Assembly: GCA_028285945.1 (NCBI GenBank)
Contig: JAPYNE010000022.1
Location: 1-64,000, forward strand
DNA length: 64,000 nt
Reading direction: 5' to 3'
From: Candidatus Foliamicus numerosus
Lineage (GTDB): Bacteria > Pseudomonadota > Gammaproteobacteria > Steroidobacterales > Foliamicaceae
The translations under genes and the position numbers were made by a program. Shown one piece after another: positions 1 through 7,893 of this stretch; position 1 is the stretch's first letter, and every line of letters begins with the position of its first letter. Below the pieces are notes generated by a model. The model saw only the letters and a list, made by a program, of their open reading frames with translations. It was not told the DNA's origin and did no database searches.

Positions 1-23
1 AGGAGCTTATCATATAAGCTCCT
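1..23. repeat. Perfect 10-bp palindrome at window edge
   Basis: The first 23 bases form a perfect inverted repeat, AGGAGCTTAT / ATAAGCTCCT with a 3-base CAT loop. It is downstream of the PqqD-like gene on the minus strand and could be part of a terminator, an operator or the end of a mobile element. No T-run follows on the plus strand, and the other side lies outside the window. Confidence 0.5.
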
Positions 24-138
24 TCCCAAGGGCAAATCACATCAGGAAAAGCATCCGCGCAACCCAAGGAAGCTCTGGCTTGATCAGCGCTTCCCCGGGG
101 GGAGTCATCTGATCCCGCCGCGCGAACCGCCACGCCCC

Positions 139-429
139 CTACCGCGCCGTGTCGGGCTCGACCAAGTGGCGCTCCAGCGCCTGATTCAGGAAGGCGGCCA
201 GGTCGCGCTCGCACTGGTCCGGGGCCACATCGTATTTGCTCAGCAGGGTTTCGCGCAGTTCGGCTACGGAGGGGCCGCGCTCCAGCAGCGTCCAGATCCG
301 CGCGGCGACCGGATCCAGTTCGTGGTAACAGCCCCGTTCGGGATCCAGCATCAACAGCGTGTCGTCCAGCTCCGTGAAAACCAGCGCCGGATTGCGGCGC
401 AGGACCGTATCCGGCGAGAGACTCATCGC
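139..429 (-). CDS. PqqD-family (RiPP recognition element) protein
   Basis: A small protein of about 96 residues with the winged-helix pattern of PqqD/RRE proteins. A hydrophobic strand (TLLMLDPERGCYHELDPVA) is followed by the helix ARIWTLLERGPSVAELRETL and a C-terminal helix with a 'DLAAFLNQALERHLV' pattern. RRE proteins bind the leader of a ribosomally made peptide and present it to modifying enzymes. The ATG at 429 matches the usual length of the family; the frame stays open upstream to 588, but that part does not look like the family, and a TTG near 470 with a GGAG upstream is an alternative. No precursor or maturase is seen in the window; partners, if any, lie off the left edge. Family call is good, pathway unknown. 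Confidence 0.7.
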   Translation of the reverse strand, partial: AMSLSPDTVLRRNPALVFTELDDTLLMLDPERGCYHELDPVAARIWTLLERGPSVAELRETLLSKYDVAPDQCERDLAAFLNQALERHLVEPDTAR

Positions 430-917
430 CGCCGCCAAGAGTTCATCGCCTTCCCGCGCCACATCAATCAAAACGCTCCGAAAACCTCTAATACCTAACT
501 CTAATGATATGACGTTCCTCAACTGGCAGGCAAACTGAAATCGTTGGCGGTGCGCTGCCAACGCCGCCTGCGAATAGCACCGCGCCATGCGCCGTCCGCT
601 GGCTGGACGGATGCCGAATTAGGCCTGCGGGGAAGTGTGGCCGTTGTCCGCTTGATGCGGAACGCGCTCCCCCCTAGTCCGCGCTGTATGCCGAAATACT
701 CAACCAGCCGCTTGAACCGGTTCCTTCCTTGTATGACTATCAAAGGTGTGAGCGCCTTAACAAGCACTGATCGTCATTCGCGCTGATGCTCGCCGGGCGC
801 GCATCCTAGTAAATTGCGCACAGCTTTGGGCACGGGCGAAAGGGAAATTCCTGCCTTTTTTGACAGGGGCGGCCAAAGTTTTGTGATTTGAGGTAACTTG
901 GGTTAACTTCGGTATAA
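430..917. other. Intergenic stretch without a recognised gene
   Basis: No convincing coding region lies between the PqqD-like gene and the AAA ATPase; the short open frames here overlap each other and match no family. The parts around 490-520 and 880-917 are A+T-richer than the surroundings and could hold promoters for the two flanking divergent genes. Just before the ATPase there is a short near-repeat (GGTAACTT / GGTTAACTT, 891-910) and a TATAAATG that overlaps the start codon. Confidence 0.5.
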
Positions 918-2093
918 ATGGATGCTCGAACCAACCCTTACGCCCCTGGTGCCGGCACTCCTCCGCCTGAACTGGCCGGACGCGATGAGCTGATTGACGA
1001 TGCCGCCATCGCCTTGGACCGCATCCGAAATGGCTTGACGGCCAAGAGCTTGCTGATGGTAGGTCTTCGCGGCGTGGGCAAAACCGTGCTCCTGAACCGT
1101 ATCTGCCGGGATGCGGAATGCCGAGGCTTCGCCACGCTGCTGCTCGAAGCGCCGGAGGATCGCTCGCTGCCTGGTTTGCTGGCCGCGCCGCTGCACAGCG
1201 CCCTTGTGAAGATGAGCCGCCGGGCCGCTGCCGGGGATGCTGCAAGGCGAGCGCTCGGTGCGCTTGCCGGATTCGTGCGCGCAATGAAGGTCAATTTCGG
1301 CGACCTTGGCATCGGCCTCGATATCGAGGGAGAGCCGGGGGTTGCGGACAGCGGCCATCTGGACTTCGACCTGAGCGAACTGTTCACTGCGGTGGGCGAA
1401 GCCGCAAAGGACCAGAACACCGCGTTCGCGTTGTTTATCGACGAATTGCAATACGTCGAGGAAAGCCAGTTTGGCGACTTGGTTGCAGCCCTTCACCGCA
1501 CCGCCCAACGGCAACTCCCCGTTACGCTTATTGGCGCCGGGCTGCCACAACTCGTGGCTCATGCGGCGGCAGCGAAGACATACGCCGAAAGATTATTCAG
1601 CTTCCCTGAAATAGGCCCGCTGCCTGAGGATAAGGCTCGATACGCCCTTGAAGCGCCAGCCAGGAAACGGAACGTGGTTTTTCACCCCGATGCCCTTTCG
1701 GCGATTGTGCAGCGCACGCAAGGTTATCCCTACTTCCTTCAAGAATGGGGCAAGCACAGTTGGGCTTGCGCCGAGGCATCCCCGATCACAGCGCAGGATG
1801 TCGCCGCAGCCACGGCGCAAGCCACTGCGGAGCTGGATGCCAGCTTCTTCCGCGCCCGTTTCGATCGGCTGGCTCCGTCTGAAAAGCGCTATTTGCGGGC
1901 CATGGCGGAGCTGGGTCCAGGACCGCATCGTTCAGGGGAAATCAGCAGGATGCTCGGGAGAGGGGTAAGGACCGTCGCGCCGACTCGCGCCAAGCTCATC
2001 GCAAAAGGCATGATCTATAGTCCCGCCCACGGCGACACCGGCTTTACCGTGCCGCTGTTCGACGAATTCCTGCGGCGGGTGATGAGAGATTGA
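918..2093 (+). CDS. Orphan AAA ATPase (archaeal-ATPase/Orc1-like)
   Basis: 391-residue P-loop ATPase. The Walker A loop GLRGVGKT is at residues 49-56 and Walker B ALFIDELQYV at about 171-180. A sensor-like strand (VTLIGAGLPQL) lies near 200-210, and a C-terminal winged-helix-like region is at about 310-391. This is the arrangement of stand-alone 'archaeal ATPase/Orc1-like' proteins that occur sporadically in bacteria, often in mobile or defence regions; their function is unclear. The ATG at 918 is the first sensible start, and a TATAAA box directly overlaps it, so the true promoter is unclear. Its stop overlaps the next reading frame, which is a fragment of an unrelated transporter, suggesting this gene was inserted there. 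Confidence 0.75.
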   Translation: MDARTNPYAPGAGTPPPELAGRDELIDDAAIALDRIRNGLTAKSLLMVGLRGVGKTVLLNRICRDAECRGFATLLLEAPEDRSLPGLLAAPLHSALVKMSRRAAAGDAARRALGALAGFVRAMKVNFGDLGIGLDIEGEPGVADSGHLDFDLSELFTAVGEAAKDQNTAFALFIDELQYVEESQFGDLVAALHRTAQRQLPVTLIGAGLPQLVAHAAAAKTYAERLFSFPEIGPLPEDKARYALEAPARKRNVVFHPDALSAIVQRTQGYPYFLQEWGKHSWACAEASPITAQDVAAATAQATAELDASFFRARFDRLAPSEKRYLRAMAELGPGPHRSGEISRMLGRGVRTVAPTRAKLIAKGMIYSPAHGDTGFTVPLFDEFLRRVMRD

Positions 2094-2950
2094 ATGTTGC
2101 CGTCAAGCGTGATTCCCGGTGTGCTCGTCGGTCGCCATTCGCGCAGCATTTCGGCCGGCTGCGCGATGCCTACACCCGTCAGCGCCGCTTGCAGGACCGG
2201 ATCGGCATCGTGGCGCCCACGCTGCTCTACGCGCTTTTCTGGTTCGCCCTGTCGGTTCTGGTGAACGTGCATGGCGGGAATTCCGCCGCCAACGGCATCG
2301 CGCTGGCCGGCACGTGGCTGGCGCTGGTGGTGGTGGTGCCCACGCTGGCCGGCCTGCTCGCAACCACGCTTTATCCGGCGCCTTCCCGCATGGAGCTGAC
2401 CACCGCCGCGCGGCAGGCGCAAACGGAAGCCGAGAGCGCCTACATGGCCCGGCTCAGCGAGTACTACTACGATCATCTCGAGTTCGTGCCCGAAGGCGAC
2501 GAGCGAGCGATGGATTTCCTGACCGTAGCGATGGCCAACCGCAACGCGATCGATAAAGCCGTCCGGCCATTGCACGACGAATTCCAGTCGCAACTGAATC
2601 GCCAGGAAAGCCTGGTGCAGCGCTTCCAGTTCATCTCGCCGGCCATCATGATGCAGCTGGCGCTCAACGAGATTTCCGGCACCGGCGCCGACCGCTACGA
2701 GCACTTTCTGGCCCAGGCTTTCGATTTCCGCGATGAATGGAGCGATTTTTTCACCGTGAGGTTTTTGCGGCGCGCCCCGCTTAAGCCCTCGGATTACGAC
2801 CAGTTCCCGGCCTTCGAGTACCAGGAGGAGCCGTTCACCGCGATGCTGACGCGCCTGCTTCCCTCGCTTGCGGGAATGCTGCTGCTGCTCGCCGGCGCCG
2901 TCCTGACTCCGTTGACGGGCCTGCGCCGCTACCCGGTCGCCACCTCGTAG
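2090..2950 (+). pseudogene. 5'-truncated DUF3526 ABC-2-type permease
   Basis: A 286-residue frame that looks like the C-terminal half of a DUF3526 ABC transporter permease. It has a membrane pair (VAPTLLYALFWFALSVLV; LAGTWLALVVVVPTLAGLL), the family-like stretch YPAPSRMELTTAARQA, a soluble loop, the pattern RFQFISPAIMMQLALNEI and a last membrane helix near 260-277. Complete members are about 400-480 residues and begin with an extra membrane helix and external domain that are missing here. The only start is a TTG overlapping the stop of the ATPase gene. I infer a remnant cut by the arrival of the ATPase gene. A translated, shortened membrane protein coupled to the ATPase is the alternative. 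Confidence 0.6.
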
Positions 2951-2993
2951 CCGCATCATTTGCGCTTGGCAGCCCCGGTTGGCACAGAGTGGG

Positions 2994-4037
2994 TTAGCGG
3001 TGGTGGAGTTCGAGGATGTCGCCGTCGCGGATGAGGTGGCGCGGGCTCACTTGCTGGCCGTCATAGACCTTCTCGCCCCAGATGCGGGCGTAGCGCAGGC
3101 TGCCGGCGATATCCTTGTGAACCAAGGTTGCCAGTTCGCTGACCGTGGCGCCGTGGCGCAGGGTGAACGGGCGTCCCAGATCGGGCGGCTTGCCCGGCGT
3201 TTTTGTGTAGGCCCGCACCACGCCCAGGCCCTTGAACAGGAACTTGGGAATCGCATCCAGGTTGTCGCCGGTCTCGGCGGACACGGCAAGCGCGGGAAAG
3301 CCGAGCTTCCCGCTTAGTGCTTCCAGCCGCTCCCGGCAATCGCCCAGGTCGGCCTTGTTGGCCACCAGCAGGGCAGGGAGGCGGATCCGGAACAGGTCCT
3401 CGAAAGTCTCCTGCTGGCGCGCGACGCGCTTTTTGCGGCGGCGTTTGCGGGGCTCCGGCAGCCCCGGCCATGCGGCGGTGAAGGTCACGCGCTTCTCGGC
3501 CATCTTGTCCAGCACGGTCCCGATCTCCGCGGCATAGTCCGGCGAGGCGATATCCACGACCAGCAGCGCGCCGTCGGCGGGCTGCAAGGCGGTTCCCAGC
3601 CAGGGCTGCATGCGCTCGTGCGCGACCGGGGGCAAATCCACCAACTGGAAGCGGATATCGTGGTACGGCGCCATGCCCGGTATCGGCGTTTCGGTGGTGT
3701 GCGGCCAAGCGCCCACGGTGCTCTGCGACCCCGTGAGCGCCGAGTGCAGTTGCGACTTGCCGGCGTTGGGCGCCCCCAGCAGCGCCACCTGGGCCGCGCC
3801 TTCGCGCCGCACGGCGTGCGCCGGGCCGGAGCGGGCGCCGCCCTTGCGCGGCGAGGACAGCTCGCTGGCCAGCTGCTTGATTCGGGTCTTGATGTCCGCC
3901 TGCACGTGCTCCGTGCCCTTGTGCTTGGGGATCAGGCGCAACATCTCGCGCAGGCAGCGCAGGCGTTCCGCCGTGTCCCTGGCCTCGCGGAAGGCCTGCT
4001 CAGCCTTCCTGTACTCCGGCGTGACGTTGGTGGGCAT
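2994..4037 (-). CDS. DRG/OBG-like GTPase with C-terminal TGS domain
   Basis: 347-residue GTPase. The N-terminal about 75 residues are helical and charged. The G domain has G1 GAPNAGKS (88-95), G2 around HTTETP (113-118), G3 DLPP (134-137), G4 NKAD (227-230) and an SAET G5-like motif near 253. A basic insertion (RKRRRKKR) lies near 197-204. The last about 75 residues (TLRHGATVSELATLVHKDI onward) form a TGS domain. This layout is that of the DRG branch of the TRAFAC GTPases, best known from archaea and eukaryotes as ribosome-associated factors and patchy in bacteria. It is divergent from pyrB with only a few dozen bases between the starts. The exact role here is unknown. Confidence 0.85.
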   Translation of the reverse strand: MPTNVTPEYRKAEQAFREARDTAERLRCLREMLRLIPKHKGTEHVQADIKTRIKQLASELSSPRKGGARSGPAHAVRREGAAQVALLGAPNAGKSQLHSALTGSQSTVGAWPHTTETPIPGMAPYHDIRFQLVDLPPVAHERMQPWLGTALQPADGALLVVDIASPDYAAEIGTVLDKMAEKRVTFTAAWPGLPEPRKRRRKKRVARQQETFEDLFRIRLPALLVANKADLGDCRERLEALSGKLGFPALAVSAETGDNLDAIPKFLFKGLGVVRAYTKTPGKPPDLGRPFTLRHGATVSELATLVHKDIAGSLRYARIWGEKVYDGQQVSPRHLIRDGDILELHHR

Positions 4038-4097
4038 GGCGGCGAAAGTGTACCTCCCGCCGTGATGCCGGACACTGCTTCAACGATAATGGCGGCC

Positions 4098-5093
4098 ATG
4101 AGCGCCCGAAGCGGCCTGTTCCACGTCATCGACACCCGCCAGTTCGAACGGTCGATGCTGGACCGCCTGTGCCGTTTGGCAACGCGCGCGCGCGCCTTGG
4201 CGAGGTCCCGCGACGGGGCCCGCAGGCTCAGGGAACTGGCGCCCGACCGGCGCGCCATGCTGTATTTCACGCAGCCCTCCACGCGAACCTTCCTGTCTTT
4301 CAACAGCGCCTGCCATATTCTCGGCATGCATACCAGCGAAATCCGCAATCCTTCGATTTCCTCGGAGATGAAAGGCGAAACCTTCGAGGACAGCATCCGC
4401 ACCTTCAGTTCCTATGCCGATGTCATCATCATGCGCACCCCGGAAGGAGGAAAAGCCGCGCGGGCGGCCGAGTTGATGGATTCCATTCCGCGCCCGGTGC
4501 CGGTCATCAATGCCGGCAGCGGTCCGGACCAGCACCCGACGCAGGCCCTGCTGGACATTTACACGCTGGAGCGCAGCTTGGAGGGGCGCGGCGGCATCGA
4601 CGGCAAGACCATCGCCATGATGGGCGACCTGCGCCGGGGCCGGACGGTGCGCTCGCTCAGCTACCTGATGAAGAACTACCGCGACGTTCGCCTGCGGTTC
4701 GTGGCGCCGCCCGGCCTGGAGATCAAGCAGGACATCCTCGATCATCTCGACGCCCACGGCGTGGCGCACCAGTCCGCCAGCCGCCTGGACGATGTGGCGG
4801 GCGAGCTGGACGCCCTCTACGTGACGCGGCTGCAGTCCGAATACGGCGAGGAGGAGCCGGAACCGGAACCGGCCGAGTACGCATCCTACGCCATCGGCCC
4901 CGAGCAGTTGCGCAAGTTCCCTTCGCAGGCAATCATCATGCATCCCTTGCCCCGCGGCCCGGAGCTCAGCCCGTCCATCGATAACGATCCGCGCGTGATG
5001 TACTGGCGCCAGGAGCGCAACGGCATGTGGATGCGCGTGGCCCTGCTGGCGCTGATTTTCGATTTGGCGGACGAGCTGGAGGCAAGCGGTTAG
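4098..5093 (+). CDS. pyrB: Aspartate carbamoyltransferase
   Basis: 331 residues from the ATG at 4098 (in-frame ATGs at 4065 and 4089 would add up to 11). The enzyme joins carbamoyl phosphate to aspartate in pyrimidine synthesis. Carbamoyl-phosphate and aspartate site motifs are present: QPSTRT (59-64), KGET (92-95), HPTQALLDIYT (146-156), GDLRRGRTVRSL (177-188), TRLQ and HPLPRGPELS. HPLPR, rather than the HCLP of ornithine transcarbamylases, supports aspartate specificity. A glutamate/proline-rich insertion (EEEPEPEP) follows the TRLQ motif. It is not next to other pyr genes, but lies 2 bases upstream of the peptidase-lyase fusion gene, so the two may be co-transcribed. Confidence 0.9.
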   Translation: MSARSGLFHVIDTRQFERSMLDRLCRLATRARALARSRDGARRLRELAPDRRAMLYFTQPSTRTFLSFNSACHILGMHTSEIRNPSISSEMKGETFEDSIRTFSSYADVIIMRTPEGGKAARAAELMDSIPRPVPVINAGSGPDQHPTQALLDIYTLERSLEGRGGIDGKTIAMMGDLRRGRTVRSLSYLMKNYRDVRLRFVAPPGLEIKQDILDHLDAHGVAHQSASRLDDVAGELDALYVTRLQSEYGEEEPEPEPAEYASYAIGPEQLRKFPSQAIIMHPLPRGPELSPSIDNDPRVMYWRQERNGMWMRVALLALIFDLADELEASG

Positions 5094-5095
5094 CG

Positions 5096-7837
5096 ATGGG
5101 TTTTGAGGCGTGCGCCCGTCGGCCGGGCCGGCATGGAACCGCCGCGCATGGAGGCCGGCCCAAACGGTCGCGCAGCCGCGCGGTGATTCCCGCGCCGCTC
5201 ATTGCCGGCGCGGCGCTCGCCGGGGCTGTTGTGGTGCTGCCTGCGGCGCAGGCGCAGCAGGCACGGATGGCGGAGGGCGCGGCGCTTTGCGACACGGGGC
5301 TTTACGAGATCCGCGCGGATTTCGAGGGCGCGCGCGCCAACGCCTGCGAGGTCACGACGCCCCGCGGCGTGGTTCTGACCATCGAGCCTGAGGACTCGCC
5401 GCCGATCAATCCCAGCCCTTGGTACGGATTTCATATTCATCCCAAGCGCGCGGACGAGCAGGGGGCCATCATGGTGACCTTGCGCTACACCGATAGCCGG
5501 CATCGCTATTGGCCGAAGATCAGCAGCGGCGGGAAGCTTTGGGAGCGCCTCGACGAACGGCACTGGCTGGCGCACGAGGACGGCCGCGCCACGATGGAAC
5601 TGAAGCCCGGCCCGGAGGGTCTTTATGTGTTCGCGCAAGAGCCGCTGGGCCTCGATGCCTATGCGGACTGGCGGCGGGATATTTCCGCGCGCCATGCGGG
5701 CGTTGACTGGCAGGAAATAGGAAAATCGGAGGAAGGCCGTCCGATCTTCGCTGCCGCGACCGCTCCCGGCGCGCCCCGCTATCTGCTGTTCATCAGCCGC
5801 CAGCATCCGCCGGAAGTGCCGGGCGCCTTGATGTTCATGGCGTTCGCCGAAGCCCTCTTGGAGGCCCGCATGCGGGCCTGCGCCGATGCCGGCTCCGCTG
5901 CGTGCCAGTTCTTCGAGCAGCACAGCCTGGTGCTTGTGCCCAATCTCAACCCGGACGGAGTGGCAAAAGGGCATTGGCGGCATAACGTCCGGGGGGTGGA
6001 TCTGAACCGGGACTGGGGGCGGTTCGAGCAGGCGGAAACCCGCGCGGCAAGGGAACTCGTGGATGCGCTCGAGCGCAGCGGCCAATCCATTGCCCTGATG
6101 CTGGATTTCCACAGCACCTGGAGGAATGTCTTTTATGTTCCCGCGCTTGGGGAGGCCACCAATCCGCCGGCCTTCACCTCCCGCTGGTTGCGGCTGACGC
6201 GGGCCAGCAGCGCGGCGTACGAGTTCGAAACGGAACCTAGAAGCTCCGCGGAAACGGCGATCGCCAAGAACTACTTCTATCAGCGCTTCGGCATTCCCGC
6301 GATTACCGTGGAAACCGGAGACGATGCCGGCGGGGATGAGATCGCCGCCACGGCCCGGGTGATGGCGGACGCGCTGATCACCGTGCTCGGCGGCGGCGAA
6401 GGACCACTGGGACGACGGCGCGGCGCCCTCTGCCCGGATTTCTTCTGCTACCTGATGGAGGCCAACAAAGCCTCGCTGGTCATGCTGGCCGAGGAGGGCC
6501 TGATCGGCGACCGCCCGGCCAGCGAGATCGCCGGGGCCATGGTCCGGCTGGACGCGGGGCAGGAAGCGGCGGGCGCGCCCCGAACCCCCAACTACCTTGA
6601 TTTTGAGCGGCGGCTGGTCGAACTGGCCGGCGAAGGCGCAAGCAACCTGCATCTGGGGCGTTCACGGCAGGACCTGCACGGCGTGGTGCGCCGCATGCTG
6701 ATTCGCGACCAGTGGCTGCAACTGGCGGAATCCGCATCGCGCGCCCGCGCCGCCCTGCTTGATCTGGCCGCCGAGGAGGCCGATACGCCCATACCCGCCT
6801 ATACCCATGGCGTGCAGGCTCAGCCCACCACGCTGGGCCATTTCCTGCTGGCGTTTTCCGCCAACCTCGAGCGCGATGCGCAACGCTACCGCGAAGGCTA
6901 CGCGCGAATGAACCAAAGCCCGCTGGGCGCGGGCGCGCTGGGCACTTCGGGCTTCGCCTTGGACCGGGAGCGGCTGGCGGAACTGCTGGGATTCTCCGCC
7001 CCGGCCGATAACAGCTACGACGCCAACTTTGTGTCATCCGGGGATCTGCGCAGGGAACTGGCCGCCATTGCGGCGCTTTCGGCGATTCCGATCGGACAAC
7101 TGGCCGAGAACCTTCATACCCAGTACCACAATCCGCGCCCCTGGATTCTGCTGGATCAAGCCGCCACCAGCACAAGCACTGCCATGCCGCAGAAGCGCAA
7201 CCCCAGGCCGCTGGACCGCGTGCGCAGCCAAGCCAGCCGAGTGCTGGGCAGCGCGCAGACGCAAATGCTGCTGGCCCACAATCTCAACACCGGCATGCAC
7301 GATGATCGCGATATGGCCCCTATGCTTGATCTGGCCGCCCAGGCCGAGGTGATGTACGAGCGGCATACGGAGTTGATTAGGCTGCTGCGCATCGACCGCG
7401 GCAGGGCGATGAAGGAATTGCGGCTAGGCTATTCCACCATGACGGAAGCGGCCGATTGGCTGGTGCGCGAAGCCGGCCTTCCATTTCGCGCCGCGCACCG
7501 CTATGCCTCGGCGCTGACCGATTACGCCCGCGCCAACGCCAAGCGCGCTCAGCAACTCACCGGCAAGGAGCTGTCGGAGATCTACCGCGACACGATCGGC
7601 GGGCGGATGCCGGTGCCGCCCCAAGGCATACGTGACGCGCTTGATCCCGAATTGCTGCTGAAAAACCGTAAAGGGCAGGGCGGACCGCAGGCCGAAGAGG
7701 TGCAAAGAATGATTCGCGATCATCGCGAATCCCTGCATGCGCACCGCCAATGGCTTGAGCGGGCCAATGAGGAACTGCTCAGCGCCTGGCTGAAACGGCA
7801 CTCCGCCTTCGCGGGACTCCTGCCCCCCGAACGCTAG
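5096..7837 (+). CDS. Exported M14 carboxypeptidase fused to argininosuccinate-lyase-like domain
   Basis: A single continuous frame of 913 residues from the ATG at 5096. After a basic N-terminus comes a hydrophobic stretch ending LPAAQA-QQ, which looks like a signal peptide. Residues about 190-430 form an M14 metallocarboxypeptidase: HPPE (237-240), PNLNPDG, VRGVDLNRDW, LDFHST (337-342) and VETGDD (406-411). Residues about 445-913 are a fumarase/ASL-superfamily lyase: EANKASLVMLAEEGLI, HLGRSRQD (519-526), HGVQAQPTTLGH and TSTAMPQKRNP (693-703). Canonical ASL has SRNDQ and GSSxMPQKKN, so this is a paralogue whose substrate is uncertain. I know of no standard enzyme with this domain pair. A hairpin-plus-T terminator follows. 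A missed frameshift joining two genes is unlikely, since the linker is short and open. Confidence 0.8.
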   Translation: MGFEACARRPGRHGTAAHGGRPKRSRSRAVIPAPLIAGAALAGAVVVLPAAQAQQARMAEGAALCDTGLYEIRADFEGARANACEVTTPRGVVLTIEPEDSPPINPSPWYGFHIHPKRADEQGAIMVTLRYTDSRHRYWPKISSGGKLWERLDERHWLAHEDGRATMELKPGPEGLYVFAQEPLGLDAYADWRRDISARHAGVDWQEIGKSEEGRPIFAAATAPGAPRYLLFISRQHPPEVPGALMFMAFAEALLEARMRACADAGSAACQFFEQHSLVLVPNLNPDGVAKGHWRHNVRGVDLNRDWGRFEQAETRAARELVDALERSGQSIALMLDFHSTWRNVFYVPALGEATNPPAFTSRWLRLTRASSAAYEFETEPRSSAETAIAKNYFYQRFGIPAITVETGDDAGGDEIAATARVMADALITVLGGGEGPLGRRRGALCPDFFCYLMEANKASLVMLAEEGLIGDRPASEIAGAMVRLDAGQEAAGAPRTPNYLDFERRLVELAGEGASNLHLGRSRQDLHGVVRRMLIRDQWLQLAESASRARAALLDLAAEEADTPIPAYTHGVQAQPTTLGHFLLAFSANLERDAQRYREGYARMNQSPLGAGALGTSGFALDRERLAELLGFSAPADNSYDANFVSSGDLRRELAAIAALSAIPIGQLAENLHTQYHNPRPWILLDQAATSTSTAMPQKRNPRPLDRVRSQASRVLGSAQTQMLLAHNLNTGMHDDRDMAPMLDLAAQAEVMYERHTELIRLLRIDRGRAMKELRLGYSTMTEAADWLVREAGLPFRAAHRYASALTDYARANAKRAQQLTGKELSEIYRDTIGGRMPVPPQGIRDALDPELLLKNRKGQGGPQAEEVQRMIRDHRESLHAHRQWLERANEELLSAWLKRHSAFAGLLPPER

Positions 7838-7850
7838 GGTTCCATGAACG

Positions 7851-7877
7851 GCGAAGGTTAGAATTAACTTCGCTTTT
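7851..7877 (+). terminator. Rho-independent-like terminator after the fusion gene
   Basis: GCGAAG...CTTCGC forms a 6-bp stem extended by TTA/TAA with one bulged G, followed immediately by TTTT. It lies 14 bases after the stop of the peptidase-lyase gene and upstream of the receptor gene. Stem strength is moderate. Confidence 0.55.
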
Positions 7878-7893
7878 ACCGGGAGCAGACAGC

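Noticed and set aside
519..786. Overlapping small frames on both strands after the PqqD-like gene
   Set aside because: They contradict each other, lack ribosome sites and match no family.
5090..6652. A 520-codon open frame antisense to the peptidase-lyase gene
   Set aside because: Same GC-bias effect; the translation has no recognisable domain.
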